A DNA stretch of 6,410 bases from Eubacterium sp. (GCA_017543415.1 JAFYGD010000137.1:1-6410); one strand, 5' to 3'; positions 1 to 6,333 are shown, counted from the first letter of the stretch. Notes: a model not told the origin generated them from the letters alone. A program made the numbers and translations.

Positions 1-163
1 TATCTCCCCCGTCGACAAAATCGTTAACGACGGTGAAGAAATCTGCTTCCCCTCAGGTATGGAGGAAATGGGCCCGGTTACCAAAAAGCTTTACGAAACG
101 CTTACCGGTATTCAGATGGGAACTATTGAAGCTCCCGAAGGCTGGGTAGTTGAAATTAAATAA
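1..163 (+). CDS. ilvE: Branched-chain amino acid aminotransferase, C-terminal end (partial)
   Basis: Only the last 53 residues are in the window; the gene enters from the left and is read in the frame starting at base 2, ending at TAA 161-163. The peptide begins ISPVDKIV, continues with MGPVTKKLYETLTGIQMG and finishes EAPEGWVVEIK. The SPV segment, the 'GPxTxKLYxxLTGIQxG' stretch and the 'GWxVEI' ending are the hallmark C-terminus of bacterial type II class-IV PLP aminotransferases (IlvE/BCAT). These cytoplasmic enzymes transfer the amino group between glutamate and the 2-oxo acids of leucine, isoleucine and valine, the last step of branched-chain amino acid synthesis and the first of degradation. 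The catalytic lysine lies upstream, outside the window, so activity cannot be judged. A hairpin terminator follows 12 bases after the stop, so this gene ends its transcript. A close class-IV relative is possible, but the LTGIQ ending favours BCAT. Confidence 0.88.
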   Translation, partial: ISPVDKIVNDGEEICFPSGMEEMGPVTKKLYETLTGIQMGTIEAPEGWVVEIK

Positions 164-175
164 GATAAAAGTATT

Positions 176-203
176 AAAGACCTTCGTTTGAAGGTCTTTT
201 TTA
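176..203 (+). terminator. Rho-independent terminator after ilvE
   Basis: A perfect 10-bp stem (AAAGACCTTC at 176-185 with GAAGGTCTTT at 190-199) closes a GTTT loop, and the 3' arm runs into a T-rich tract through 203 and beyond. It sits 12 bases after the ilvE stop and separates that transcript from the large secreted-protein gene. Confidence 0.92.
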
Positions 204-243
204 TTTTATATGTAAGGTTTTTATCAAAATAAAGACTGATATA

Positions 244-272
244 TTGAAACTGTCACTTCAAGATGATATACT
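244..272 (+). promoter_or_regulatory. Sigma-A promoter with extended -10 for the large secreted-protein gene
   Basis: TTGAAA (244-249) is a 5/6 match to the -35 consensus. A 17-base spacer leads to TATACT (267-272), preceded by TGA at 264-266, which gives a TGn extended -10. Transcription would start near 279, leaving a leader of about 19 bases before the ATG at 298. This also argues against the in-frame TTG at 244 as a start codon, since it is part of the -35 element. No operator-like repeat is obvious here. Confidence 0.8.
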
Positions 273-283
273 GTTTTATTGTG

Positions 284-288
284 AAAGG
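284..288 (+). promoter_or_regulatory. Ribosome binding site fixing the start at 298
   Basis: AAAGG lies 9 bases upstream of ATG 298. The upstream in-frame TTG at 244 has no such site and lies in the promoter, so this RBS decides the start codon. Confidence 0.8.
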
Positions 289-297
289 TTGATTATT

Positions 298-3200
298 ATG
301 AAAAAGGTTATCAGTTTATTTCTTTCAATATTAATTCTGTTCTCGGTTTTGCAAACGGTTCCCTATACCGCGCTTGCAGACGGAGTTGAAACGCTCGGTA
401 CTCTTACGCAAGGCGTGCCGGCTGAGGTAAAACGCGAGCTTAATGAAAGAAAGTTCTACTATTACTCCTTCGTTCCCGAGGAAGACGGACTGTATTTAAT
501 TTCTACTCACGACGAAACCGTGCAGTACATTATACCCGCCCTTTTTGACGAAAACCTTGAGGTTGTTGACGATTCCGTTTATCAGCGCGACAAAAACAAT
601 ACCCGTCAGGCAACACGTGCGTTTTCGGGTGACCTTAAAGCGGGAAAGACCTATTATGTAGGCGTTTATATTTTACTTACCGCCGCAACAACCGCCTATC
701 CTCTTGCTACGGTTACCGTTTCAAAGCATACTCACAGCTTTGCCCACGGTATCTGTACTGTTTGCGAAAAAAAGGACCCCGACTATACACCGACCGTAAA
801 CACCCTTGAAACAAACGTCACCTTTGAAAACGAATTTGTGGCTCCGGGTGAAATTCAGTACTACACCTATACCCCCGAGGTCAGCGGCTGTTACCATATT
901 ACATTAAGCAAAAACTACGATTATAATTACACGATTAAAAACAGCGCCGGCGAAAAGGTTGTTGCCCGCAACACCGGCGTTTACACCGACCTTGAAGGCG
1001 GCGAAACCTACAGCGTTGAAATAAATCACAGCGAAAAGAAACTCGGCGCGTACACATTTACGGTTTCATATCACGAGCACAGCTTTGTTCACGGCTACTG
1101 CAAAACTTGCAGCAGATACGACCCTGATTACGTTGCTCCCGTTCCCGAGCTTGAGCTCGGCGTTCCGTGCGAAGGCGAGCTTACAAGGACTAACGAAATT
1201 AACGAATTTACGTTTACCCCCGATACCGACGGAAGCTATAAGTTTTCATATGACGATAAAGACGTTATGGTAAAAATGACGCTGCTTGACGGTAAGGACA
1301 GTCTTTTCTCTTCAACTTATTACCCGCAGTATGCACAGCTGGAGGCGGGCAAAACCTATACCCTTCAGATTTCGTGGTGGACCTCCTACAGCGCAGGGCC
1401 GTACACCGTTCTTGCAGAAAAGCATGAGCATGAATTCCACAACGGCTACTGCTCCGTTTGCAAGGCAAAGGACGAAAGCTACGTTGTGCCTACTGTTCCG
1501 CTTGAAATTGATACATATTACGACGACGAAATCTTTTCCACCCCCGAGGTGCATCATTTCTCCTTTACCACAGACGAGGCGGGGCTTTACAACATTGACA
1601 CTGACAACATCACGCCGAATCCGCACACCTTAGGCTCGCTTACCGTTTATGTTTACGACGGCAACGGCAATAAGGTTGACAAGGCGGCAAGATATAATAG
1701 GTACTGGTGCTACAACCTTGAAGCAAACACCGCTTACACGTTTACAGTTCAGGTTTACGAGGGCCACCCTTTTACGGGCACCTTCAAGGTAAGATACCGC
1801 CGCCACACCCACAGGCTTTCGGTAACGGGAACAGAAAAAGCAACCTGTAAGACCGAAGGCAAAAAGGCGTACCAGTGCCCCGAATGCGGCTATACTACTG
1901 AGGAAATCCTGCCGGTTGACCCCGACGGTCATCAGTTCGTCAACGGCACCTGCCGTCTTTGCAACGCGGTTGACGAAAGCTATGTTAAAACAGTTAAAGA
2001 AGCAAAAACAAACATCGTTTACTACGCAGACGCTTATTACGGCGGCGAAACCAAATACTTTTCCTTTACGCCTGAAGAGGACGGCGTTTATGAGTTCGGC
2101 GCTACGCCGTGGAGCAACAGCACGGCGATTTTTGAGCTGTTTGACGAAAACGAAAACCGCGTTATGAAATTCAGCGCTTCGTCTTCAACTACGGGCTACG
2201 CGGAGCTTGAGGCGGGAAAAACCTATGTGCTTGCCATAACGCTTAAAAACGATGATAACGGCGTGAATTTTACAATAAAAAAGCACGCTCACAGCTATAA
2301 AACGGAAACAAAAGCGGCAACCTGTGAAGAAACGGGCTATGTTAAACGCTCCTGCAAATGCGGCGACTTCACCGCGGAATATACCGAAGCAACGGGACTC
2401 CACAGCTTTAAGGAAACCGTTGTTAAGCCCACCTGTATTGAAAACGGCTACACCTTTTACGAATGTACCGTATGCAGGTTCAGCTATTACACAAGCTATG
2501 TTCCCGCAGACCCTGACGCGCATCATTTTGTTAACGGAATCTGCGACGAATGCGGAGCTGTTCAGAGCGGTTATGAATTTACCGATTTGAAGCTGAACCG
2601 CAGCACCTCGTTTACCTTCAGCAACGAGGACGACGAGCGTTACTTCCGCTATGTTCCCAAGGAAACGGGATATTACACAATCAAGTCCTCCGGCAGGGCG
2701 GACCCGTACTGCGAGCTTTACGACGAAGAGATGAACTGGCTTGACGATGCAGACGATATTAGCGACAGTAATTATAACTTTGAGCTTTCCGCCTACTTTG
2801 AAAAAGACAAACCCTACTACCTTTGCGTTGGAATTTACGACGGAGTTAACAAAAAAATCACCCTTAAGGTAACAACCCACACCCATAAATACGAAACCGA
2901 AACCGTTGCTCCCACCTGCGGCTCAATGGGCGCAACAATTAAATACTGCGCCTGCGGTGACTATGAAATAACCGACGTTAAGGAGGCAACGGGAGCCCAC
3001 ACCTACAGGCTTGAGGAGATAGTTGAGCCCACCTGCATTGATAAGGGCTATACCGTTTACGCCTGTTCCGTCTGCGGCGACAGTTATACGGATAACGAAA
3101 AAGCGCCGACCGGCGTTCACGAATACGAAAACAAAATCTGCGTCAACTGCGGCGCAAAGCAGCAAAGCACGAACAGGGTGTTTGAATCGGTTATCAACCC

Positions 3201-4692
3201 GGGCGATTCAATCCCCGTAACCTTTACAACCAAAGACGACGTTGCTTACTTCACCTTTGTTCCCGAATTCGGCGGCTCTTACACCTTTGAAACCTCCGGC
3301 TTTGCGGACACATATATAGTTCTTACGGACGAAGACGGAAAAACCGTTGCCGAGGACGACGATTCCGCCCCTGCGGAAAACGCACGCATTAACGCAATGT
3401 TCCTTGCGGGCAGGGTATATACCTTTGCCGTTGACGTTCTTGATTTGAAGGAATGCACCTTCACGGCAAAGCTTTATGCGCACACTCACTCCTTTGTTTC
3501 CTTTACGGTTCCCGCAACCTGCGTTGACAAAGGCTATACCGAATACACCTGCACCGAATGCTTTTACAGCACTACGGGCAGCTATACGCAGCCTACGGGC
3601 GTTCACAGCTACTCGGGCGGTATCTGCGAGGAGTGCGGAAGCATTGATACCTCTTACGGCTTTGATGCGTTTAAAGACGGCGAAACGAAAACCGTTTCCG
3701 GAAACTCCCTTAAGGTTTATTCGTTTGTTCCTTTCCACAGCGGCGAAGGCGAGCTGTGCCTTGCAATGGGGCTCGGTGCGATTGTTATTCTTGATAAAAA
3801 CGGCAATCCCCTTGCTCCGACAGATGAAAACCAAACGATAACCGACTCGGTTAAAACAAACTTCGTAAAGGGTGAAAAATACTTTATTGCCGTTTATCCG
3901 CTGCTCACAACGGTTGCGGTAAGTCTTAACTGCAGCTTTGCTCATACCTTTGAGCCTTACACCGTTCCTTCAACCTGCACCGTTAAGGGCTACACCTGTA
4001 ACAAGTGTACGCTCTGCGGCAAGGAGGAGGATAAAACCGAGCTTGATTTGGCAGAGCACAATTACGTTTACGAGGAGCTGCCGCCAACCTGTATGTATAA
4101 AGGATATACCTGCCTTAAGTGCACGGTATGCGGAAGAGAAAAGGACAGAACCGAAACCGAAATGGTTGACCACGACTTTGTTGAAGAGTACGTTGCGCCT
4201 AACTGTACCTTCGCGGGACATTTCTGTATGAAATGCAGATACTGCGGGCTTACGAAGAACTACACCGAAATTCCCGCAAACGGCGTTCACGAATTTACCG
4301 ACCATGTTATTGCGCCAACCTATTATTCGGAAGGCTTAACCGTCCACTTCTGTAAAATCTGTTGTTATGAATACACTGACAACGTGGTTCCTCCGCTTGA
4401 TCTTAAGCTGAAGCGCCGTAAAATCAAAAAGATTAAGGCGGGTAAAAAGAGCCTGCGCGTTTGGTGGAACGCCGATTCTGACGCGGAGGGCTATGAAATC
4501 CAGTACAGCGCTTCAAGGAAATTCAAAAAGCGTAAAACCATCAGGGTTAAAGGCAAAAACAAGGCTTATAAAAAGCTCAAACGGCTTAAATCAGGCAAAA
4601 AATACTACGTTCGCGTAAGGTCTGTCAGAACGATTAACGGCAGAACCTACCGCTCAAAATGGAGTAAGAAAAAAGCCGTAACGGTTAAATAA
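298..4692 (+). CDS. Large secreted modular protein: PPC-like domains, HxH/CxxC knuckles, C-terminal Fn3-like domain
   Basis: The product is 1464 residues and I recognise no named family for the whole chain. Residues 1-27 form a Sec signal peptide (MKK, hydrophobic core, ALA before D28). Eight PPC-like beta-sandwich repeats (about 29-143, 164-258, 279-375, 396-502, 563-662, 761-860, 958-1061, 1122-1215) share an early 'YFSFTPEEDGxYxF' strand and a late 'LEAGKTYxLxI' strand. Between them lie short HxH-x-F-x2-G-x-C-x2-C linkers ('A', starting at 144, 259, 376, 545, 742, 941, 1103) and longer H...C-x9-C-x2-C knuckles ('B', starting at 503, 663, 702, 861, 901, 1062, 1216, 1254, 1292, 1331). Residues 1369-1464 are a lysine-rich Fn3-like domain. 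There is no protease, glycosidase or other catalytic motif, no LPXTG, no SLH and no dockerin. A surface adhesin or binding scaffold role is inference. Cysteines may bind metal or form disulfides. The gene has its own promoter and terminator; the start follows the RBS. Confidence 0.9.
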   Translation: MKKVISLFLSILILFSVLQTVPYTALADGVETLGTLTQGVPAEVKRELNERKFYYYSFVPEEDGLYLISTHDETVQYIIPALFDENLEVVDDSVYQRDKNNTRQATRAFSGDLKAGKTYYVGVYILLTAATTAYPLATVTVSKHTHSFAHGICTVCEKKDPDYTPTVNTLETNVTFENEFVAPGEIQYYTYTPEVSGCYHITLSKNYDYNYTIKNSAGEKVVARNTGVYTDLEGGETYSVEINHSEKKLGAYTFTVSYHEHSFVHGYCKTCSRYDPDYVAPVPELELGVPCEGELTRTNEINEFTFTPDTDGSYKFSYDDKDVMVKMTLLDGKDSLFSSTYYPQYAQLEAGKTYTLQISWWTSYSAGPYTVLAEKHEHEFHNGYCSVCKAKDESYVVPTVPLEIDTYYDDEIFSTPEVHHFSFTTDEAGLYNIDTDNITPNPHTLGSLTVYVYDGNGNKVDKAARYNRYWCYNLEANTAYTFTVQVYEGHPFTGTFKVRYRRHTHRLSVTGTEKATCKTEGKKAYQCPECGYTTEEILPVDPDGHQFVNGTCRLCNAVDESYVKTVKEAKTNIVYYADAYYGGETKYFSFTPEEDGVYEFGATPWSNSTAIFELFDENENRVMKFSASSSTTGYAELEAGKTYVLAITLKNDDNGVNFTIKKHAHSYKTETKAATCEETGYVKRSCKCGDFTAEYTEATGLHSFKETVVKPTCIENGYTFYECTVCRFSYYTSYVPADPDAHHFVNGICDECGAVQSGYEFTDLKLNRSTSFTFSNEDDERYFRYVPKETGYYTIKSSGRADPYCELYDEEMNWLDDADDISDSNYNFELSAYFEKDKPYYLCVGIYDGVNKKITLKVTTHTHKYETETVAPTCGSMGATIKYCACGDYEITDVKEATGAHTYRLEEIVEPTCIDKGYTVYACSVCGDSYTDNEKAPTGVHEYENKICVNCGAKQQSTNRVFESVINPGDSIPVTFTTKDDVAYFTFVPEFGGSYTFETSGFADTYIVLTDEDGKTVAEDDDSAPAENARINAMFLAGRVYTFAVDVLDLKECTFTAKLYAHTHSFVSFTVPATCVDKGYTEYTCTECFYSTTGSYTQPTGVHSYSGGICEECGSIDTSYGFDAFKDGETKTVSGNSLKVYSFVPFHSGEGELCLAMGLGAIVILDKNGNPLAPTDENQTITDSVKTNFVKGEKYFIAVYPLLTTVAVSLNCSFAHTFEPYTVPSTCTVKGYTCNKCTLCGKEEDKTELDLAEHNYVYEELPPTCMYKGYTCLKCTVCGREKDRTETEMVDHDFVEEYVAPNCTFAGHFCMKCRYCGLTKNYTEIPANGVHEFTDHVIAPTYYSEGLTVHFCKICCYEYTDNVVPPLDLKLKRRKIKKIKAGKKSLRVWWNADSDAEGYEIQYSASRKFKKRKTIRVKGKNKAYKKLKRLKSGKKYYVRVRSVRTINGRTYRSKWSKKKAVTVK
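382..3942 (+). repeat. Interspersed protein-level repeats: eight PPC-like domains joined by HxH/CxxC modules
   Basis: The coded order is P-A-P-A-P-A-P-B-A-P-B-B-A-P-B-B-A-P-B-A-P, where P is a PPC-like beta-sandwich of about 95-115 residues, A a short linker of about 18-20 residues and B a knuckle of about 38-42 residues. Each P except the last ends in a strand leading straight into HTH, HEH or HAH. Most A modules end in an acidic tail such as DPDY or DESY that leads into the next P. The repeats are recognisable only in protein; I found no long identical nucleotide copies, which points to old, selected duplications rather than recent slippage. Confidence 0.8.
3943..4401 (+). repeat. Tandem array of four Cys knuckles (B7-B10) before the C-terminal domain
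   Basis: Four units begin at 3943, 4057, 4171 and 4288 (periods of 114, 114 and 117 bases; 38-39 residues). Units 1-3 each carry C-x6-C-x2-C-x2-C (for example CTVKGYTCNKCTLC), one cysteine more than the knuckles elsewhere in the protein. Unit 4 has lost the first cysteine (PTYYSEG) and ends FCKICC. No PPC-like domain separates them, unlike the rest of the chain. Confidence 0.85.
4402..4689 (+). other. Fibronectin-III-like, strongly basic C-terminal domain of the large protein
   Basis: Residues 1369-1464 show Fn3 landmarks: a tryptophan strand (LRVWWN), a tyrosine strand (GYEIQYSAS) and the conserved LKSGKKYYVRVRSV strand, ending SKWSKKKAVTVK. By hand count about 38 of 96 residues are K or R, against 4 acidic residues. 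Such lysine-rich Fn3 ends are common on secreted proteins of Clostridia. Binding to anionic wall polymers is a plausible inference but is not shown. Confidence 0.75.
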
Positions 4693-4697
4693 AACGC

Positions 4698-4734
4698 AAA
4701 AAAAGCGGCTGAGTTTAAAACTCAGCCGCTTTTT
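4698..4734. terminator. Bidirectional terminator between convergent genes
   Basis: A long hairpin pairs AAAAAGCGGCTGAGTT (4700-4715) with its complement at 4719-4734 around a 3-base loop. The A run at 4698-4704 supplies a U tail on the minus strand, and the T run at 4730-4734 supplies one on the plus strand. It lies 5 bases after the stop of the large gene and about 36 bases beyond the stop of the minus-strand PAQR gene, so it can end both transcripts. Confidence 0.9.
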
Positions 4735-4770
4735 ACTTTAATATGTTTGCTTTGTTTTTCTCTGCAAGAG

Positions 4771-5448
4771 CTAACCGAGAATGCAAAACTTGAATATTCC
4801 GACAAAGTGCAGCGCTGTTCCGAGCAAAATGAAAAGGTGGAAAATCGTGTGGAAATAACGTTTTTTGTTGCCTTTGGCGTAAAAGATAATCCCAAGCGTG
4901 TAGGCAACTCCGCCCGCAACAACCCAGAGTATCATTTCAAGCCCGTAAACCTTATAAAGCGGATAGAGCAAAAGCAGCCCTGCCCAGCCTATTGCAAAGT
5001 AACCCGTCATTGAAACTATGGCGTAGGTTTTAAAATCAATAGCCGTAAACACAACGCATACTGCCGTTCCCGCAACAATCAGCGCGGAGGCTATACTAAA
5101 GATAACCGTGCTGAACTGCCTGACTCCCGTTAAAAGTATAGGCGCGTAGGTTCCTATAATCAGCGCAAAAATTGAGCAGTGGTCAAGCACCTGCATAACC
5201 TTTTTCGGCTTTTCGGGAATTAAGCCGTGGTAAACGCTCGACATAGTGTAAAGGAAAATCATCATTAACCCGTAAAATATTCCGCCGCCCAGCGCCCAGA
5301 AATTATGCTTTAATACCGAAAAAACGATACAAAGCACAAGTACAACCACTCCGAACGCACCGCCTGCAATATGGGTGCTCATATTTGCAATTTCTTCGCC
5401 TCTTGTATACGGAGGCAGCTTTCTGTCAGCAAGCTTTATCCGTGACAT
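4771..5448 (-). CDS. trhA: PAQR/hemolysin III family seven-helix membrane protein
   Basis: The 225-residue product has the usual length for bacterial hemolysin III/TrhA (YqfA, YplQ-like) proteins. Seven hydrophobic helices lie at about 27-47, 52-73, 90-108, 112-136, 141-163, 170-191 and 199-221. The family signature is complete: EEIANMSTH in the first conserved block (E18/E19, N22, H26), SSVYH (S70, H74), LDH with D89, the GTYAP turn and HTIFH (H200, H204) near the C-terminus. In PAQR proteins the histidines and aspartate form an intramembrane zinc site with a hydrolase-like arrangement. Bacterial members are linked to membrane-lipid homeostasis, and 'hemolysin' is mainly a historical label. 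The start is ATG at 5446-5448 with AAAGGGG seven bases upstream. It is divergent from the XRE gene and convergent with the large gene. The family call is firm; the exact role is unknown. Confidence 0.93.
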   Translation of the reverse strand: MSRIKLADRKLPPYTRGEEIANMSTHIAGGAFGVVVLVLCIVFSVLKHNFWALGGGIFYGLMMIFLYTMSSVYHGLIPEKPKKVMQVLDHCSIFALIIGTYAPILLTGVRQFSTVIFSIASALIVAGTAVCVVFTAIDFKTYAIVSMTGYFAIGWAGLLLLYPLYKVYGLEMILWVVAGGVAYTLGIIFYAKGNKKRYFHTIFHLFILLGTALHFVGIFKFCILG

Positions 5449-5455
5449 AATATCG

Positions 5456-5462
5456 CCCCTTT
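5456..5462 (-). promoter_or_regulatory. Ribosome binding site of the PAQR gene
   Basis: On the minus strand AAAGGGG precedes the ATG (5448-5446) by 7 bases, a strong and well-spaced site that fixes the start. Confidence 0.8.
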
Positions 5463-5479
5463 CGTTTCTTCAAAAACAG

Positions 5480-5506
5480 TTTATACCGCAGCAAAAAACA
5501 ATTCAA
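5480..5506 (-). promoter_or_regulatory. Candidate promoter of the PAQR gene
   Basis: On the minus strand TTGAAT (5506-5501) and TATAAA (5485-5480) resemble -35 and -10 boxes, but the spacer is only 15 bases (16 if the -35 is read one base earlier as GTTGAA). It is correctly placed, 32 bases before the start codon. The short spacer suggests a weak or activator-dependent promoter, or that the real one lies elsewhere in this gap. Confidence 0.4.
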
Positions 5507-5524
5507 CCTACTGCTTGAAATATA

Positions 5525-5559
5525 ACTCTACCGAGCTGAAAAGCCACTCTACCCAGAGT
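5525..5559. repeat. Direct repeat with 21-bp period in the divergent promoter region, candidate operator
   Basis: ACTCTACCGAG (5525-5535) recurs as ACTCTACCCAG (5546-5556), 10 of 11 bases identical, with starts 21 bp apart, that is two turns of the helix. The second copy also forms an inverted repeat, ACTCT-ACCC-AGAGT (5546-5559). A further inverted pair, CCTACT (5507-5512) and AGTAGG (5557-5562), overlaps it. The element lies between the two divergent promoters, a natural place for a regulator to bind. Binding by the adjacent XRE protein is inferred. Confidence 0.45.
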
Positions 5560-5590
5560 AGGAAACAAGCTGTAATGCGGTTTTTGGGGC

Positions 5591-5619
5591 TTGAATTTCG
5601 CTTTTTATTGTAGTATAAT
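5591..5619 (+). promoter_or_regulatory. Sigma-A promoter of the XRE regulator gene
   Basis: TTGAAT (5591-5596) and a perfect TATAAT (5614-5619) are separated by 17 bases. Transcription would start near 5626, giving a leader of about 20 bases to ATG 5646. The candidate operator repeats end about 32 bases upstream of the -35 box. Confidence 0.85.
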
Positions 5620-5631
5620 TGTGAAAAAATC

Positions 5632-5637
5632 AAAGGG
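5632..5637 (+). promoter_or_regulatory. Ribosome binding site fixing the start at 5646
   Basis: AAAGGG lies 8 bases before ATG 5646. An in-frame GTG at 5637 overlaps this site and therefore cannot be the start. Confidence 0.8.
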
Positions 5638-5645
5638 TGGTTTAT

Positions 5646-6236
5646 ATGACCGAACAGGAATTTAAAAGCACCGTTGCCAAAAGAATTGCATATTACAGAA
5701 AGCTTGAGGGCATTACCCAGAGCGAGCTTGCAGAGCTTCTTAACTATTCGGATAAATCGGTTTCAAAATGGGAGCGCGGCGAAGGCCTTCCCGACGCATA
5801 CGTGCTTTCAAAAATAGCGGAGCACTTCGGGGTAACGCTCAATGACCTGTCAAGCGAAAAGGAACCTAAAATCAGCGGAAAATTCGTAAAGCGCAGCGAG
5901 TTTGTACCTTACCTTTCGGTCGGACTTGTCTGGCTTGTTGCGGCGGTGGTTTTCTTCGTTCTCGTTATCCTTCCGTTTGATATTCACCGCGAATGGCTTG
6001 CGTTCATTTATGCAATTCCCGCCTCGTTTATAGTTGCAACGGTTTTTGCCTGCCTCTGGTACGGACTTACGGCAAGAGCGGTTTGCATAAGCGGAATAAT
6101 CTGGGGAGCGTTTACTGCTGTAATAGTTACCTTCCCGTTTGCAAAAGTGGGCTTTCTTACAATCGCCTGCGCTATCTTCCAGGCGCTCGTTATTCTTTGG
6201 TTTTATATGATTTACAGAACAAGAAAAGACGGCTGA
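5646..6236 (+). CDS. XRE-family HTH protein with four C-terminal membrane helices
   Basis: The 196-residue product has two parts. Residues about 8-68 form a classic Xre/Cro-type helix-turn-helix: ITQSELAELLN is the positioning helix, SDKSVSKWERG the recognition segment, and a conserved 'GLPDAYVLSKIAEHFGVTLNDL' type tail closes the domain. After a short charged linker, four hydrophobic helices follow at about 88-110, 117-138, 143-162 and 168-190, with a basic cytoplasmic end (RTRKDG). The DNA-binding half should therefore sit at the inner face of the membrane. This HTH-plus-membrane form is frequent in Clostridia, usually without assigned function; sensing of the membrane or of a partner protein is inference. 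It is divergent from the PAQR gene with a shared 197-base promoter region, which makes control of itself or of that gene plausible. No frameshift or missing HTH residue is seen. Confidence 0.9.
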   Translation: MTEQEFKSTVAKRIAYYRKLEGITQSELAELLNYSDKSVSKWERGEGLPDAYVLSKIAEHFGVTLNDLSSEKEPKISGKFVKRSEFVPYLSVGLVWLVAAVVFFVLVILPFDIHREWLAFIYAIPASFIVATVFACLWYGLTARAVCISGIIWGAFTAVIVTFPFAKVGFLTIACAIFQALVILWFYMIYRTRKDG

Positions 6237-6287
6237 GGGGCACCCTACATAAATAGGTTTAGGTTTTGGCTGTGTCCTTTTGCCCCT
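6236..6287 (+). other. Possible structured or repetitive 3' region of the XRE transcript
   Basis: AGGGGCA (6236-6242) and TGCCCCT (6281-6287) are perfect 7-base inverted ends enclosing 38 bases. Inside, CCTA (6244-6247) can pair with TAGG (6254-6257). This block then runs into the terminator at 6297. It has no convincing coding frame. It could be a small structured element or part of a dispersed repeat; I cannot tell from one copy. Confidence 0.3.
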
Positions 6288-6296
6288 AAAGAAGCT

Positions 6297-6333
6297 AAAA
6301 AATCCCTGAATACGCGAGTATGCAGGGATTTTT
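6297..6333 (+). terminator. Rho-independent terminator after the XRE gene, with GNRA-type loop
   Basis: AAAATCCCTG on the 5' side pairs with CAGGGATTTT on the 3' side. An inner ATAC/GTAT stem (6310-6313 with 6318-6321) continues it after a single A-G mismatch (6309/6322), capped by a GCGA tetraloop (6314-6317). The 3' arm runs into a T tract at 6329-6333. The A run at 6297-6302 would also serve as a U tail on the minus strand. Confidence 0.85.

Noticed and set aside
244..297. In-frame TTG start that would add 18 residues to the large protein
   Set aside because: The TTG is part of the TTGAAA -35 box, there is no RBS before it, and the extension would precede a standard signal peptide that starts properly at ATG 298 behind AAAGG.
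727..786. Treating the HxH-CxxC modules as intracellular zinc fingers or a nucleic-acid-binding protein
   Set aside because: The chain has a clear signal peptide and beta-sandwich spacers, so these modules act outside the cell. Metal binding remains possible, DNA binding does not fit.
3208..3945. Long antisense open frame (245 codons) within the large gene
   Set aside because: Its translation has no family features and low-complexity V/K/R/F composition, and it mirrors the clear beta-sandwich and CxxC modules on the plus strand. The same holds for the antisense frames at 2185-2886, 1630-1932 and 3970-4305.
298..4692. Defence, toxin-delivery or enzymatic role for the large protein
   Set aside because: No nuclease, protease, glycosidase or polymorphic-toxin motif is visible, and the neighbours give no immunity or secretion gene.
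4747..5013. Plus-strand open frame over the 3' half of the PAQR gene
   Set aside because: It is a shadow of the conserved PAQR reading frame, with no RBS and no recognisable domain.
4771..5448. Calling the PAQR protein a toxin or haemolysin
   Set aside because: The name hemolysin III is historical. The family signature points to a membrane PAQR protein, and nothing here indicates toxicity.
5637..5645. In-frame GTG start of the XRE gene
   Set aside because: It overlaps the AAAGGG ribosome binding site; ATG 5646 is correctly spaced from it.
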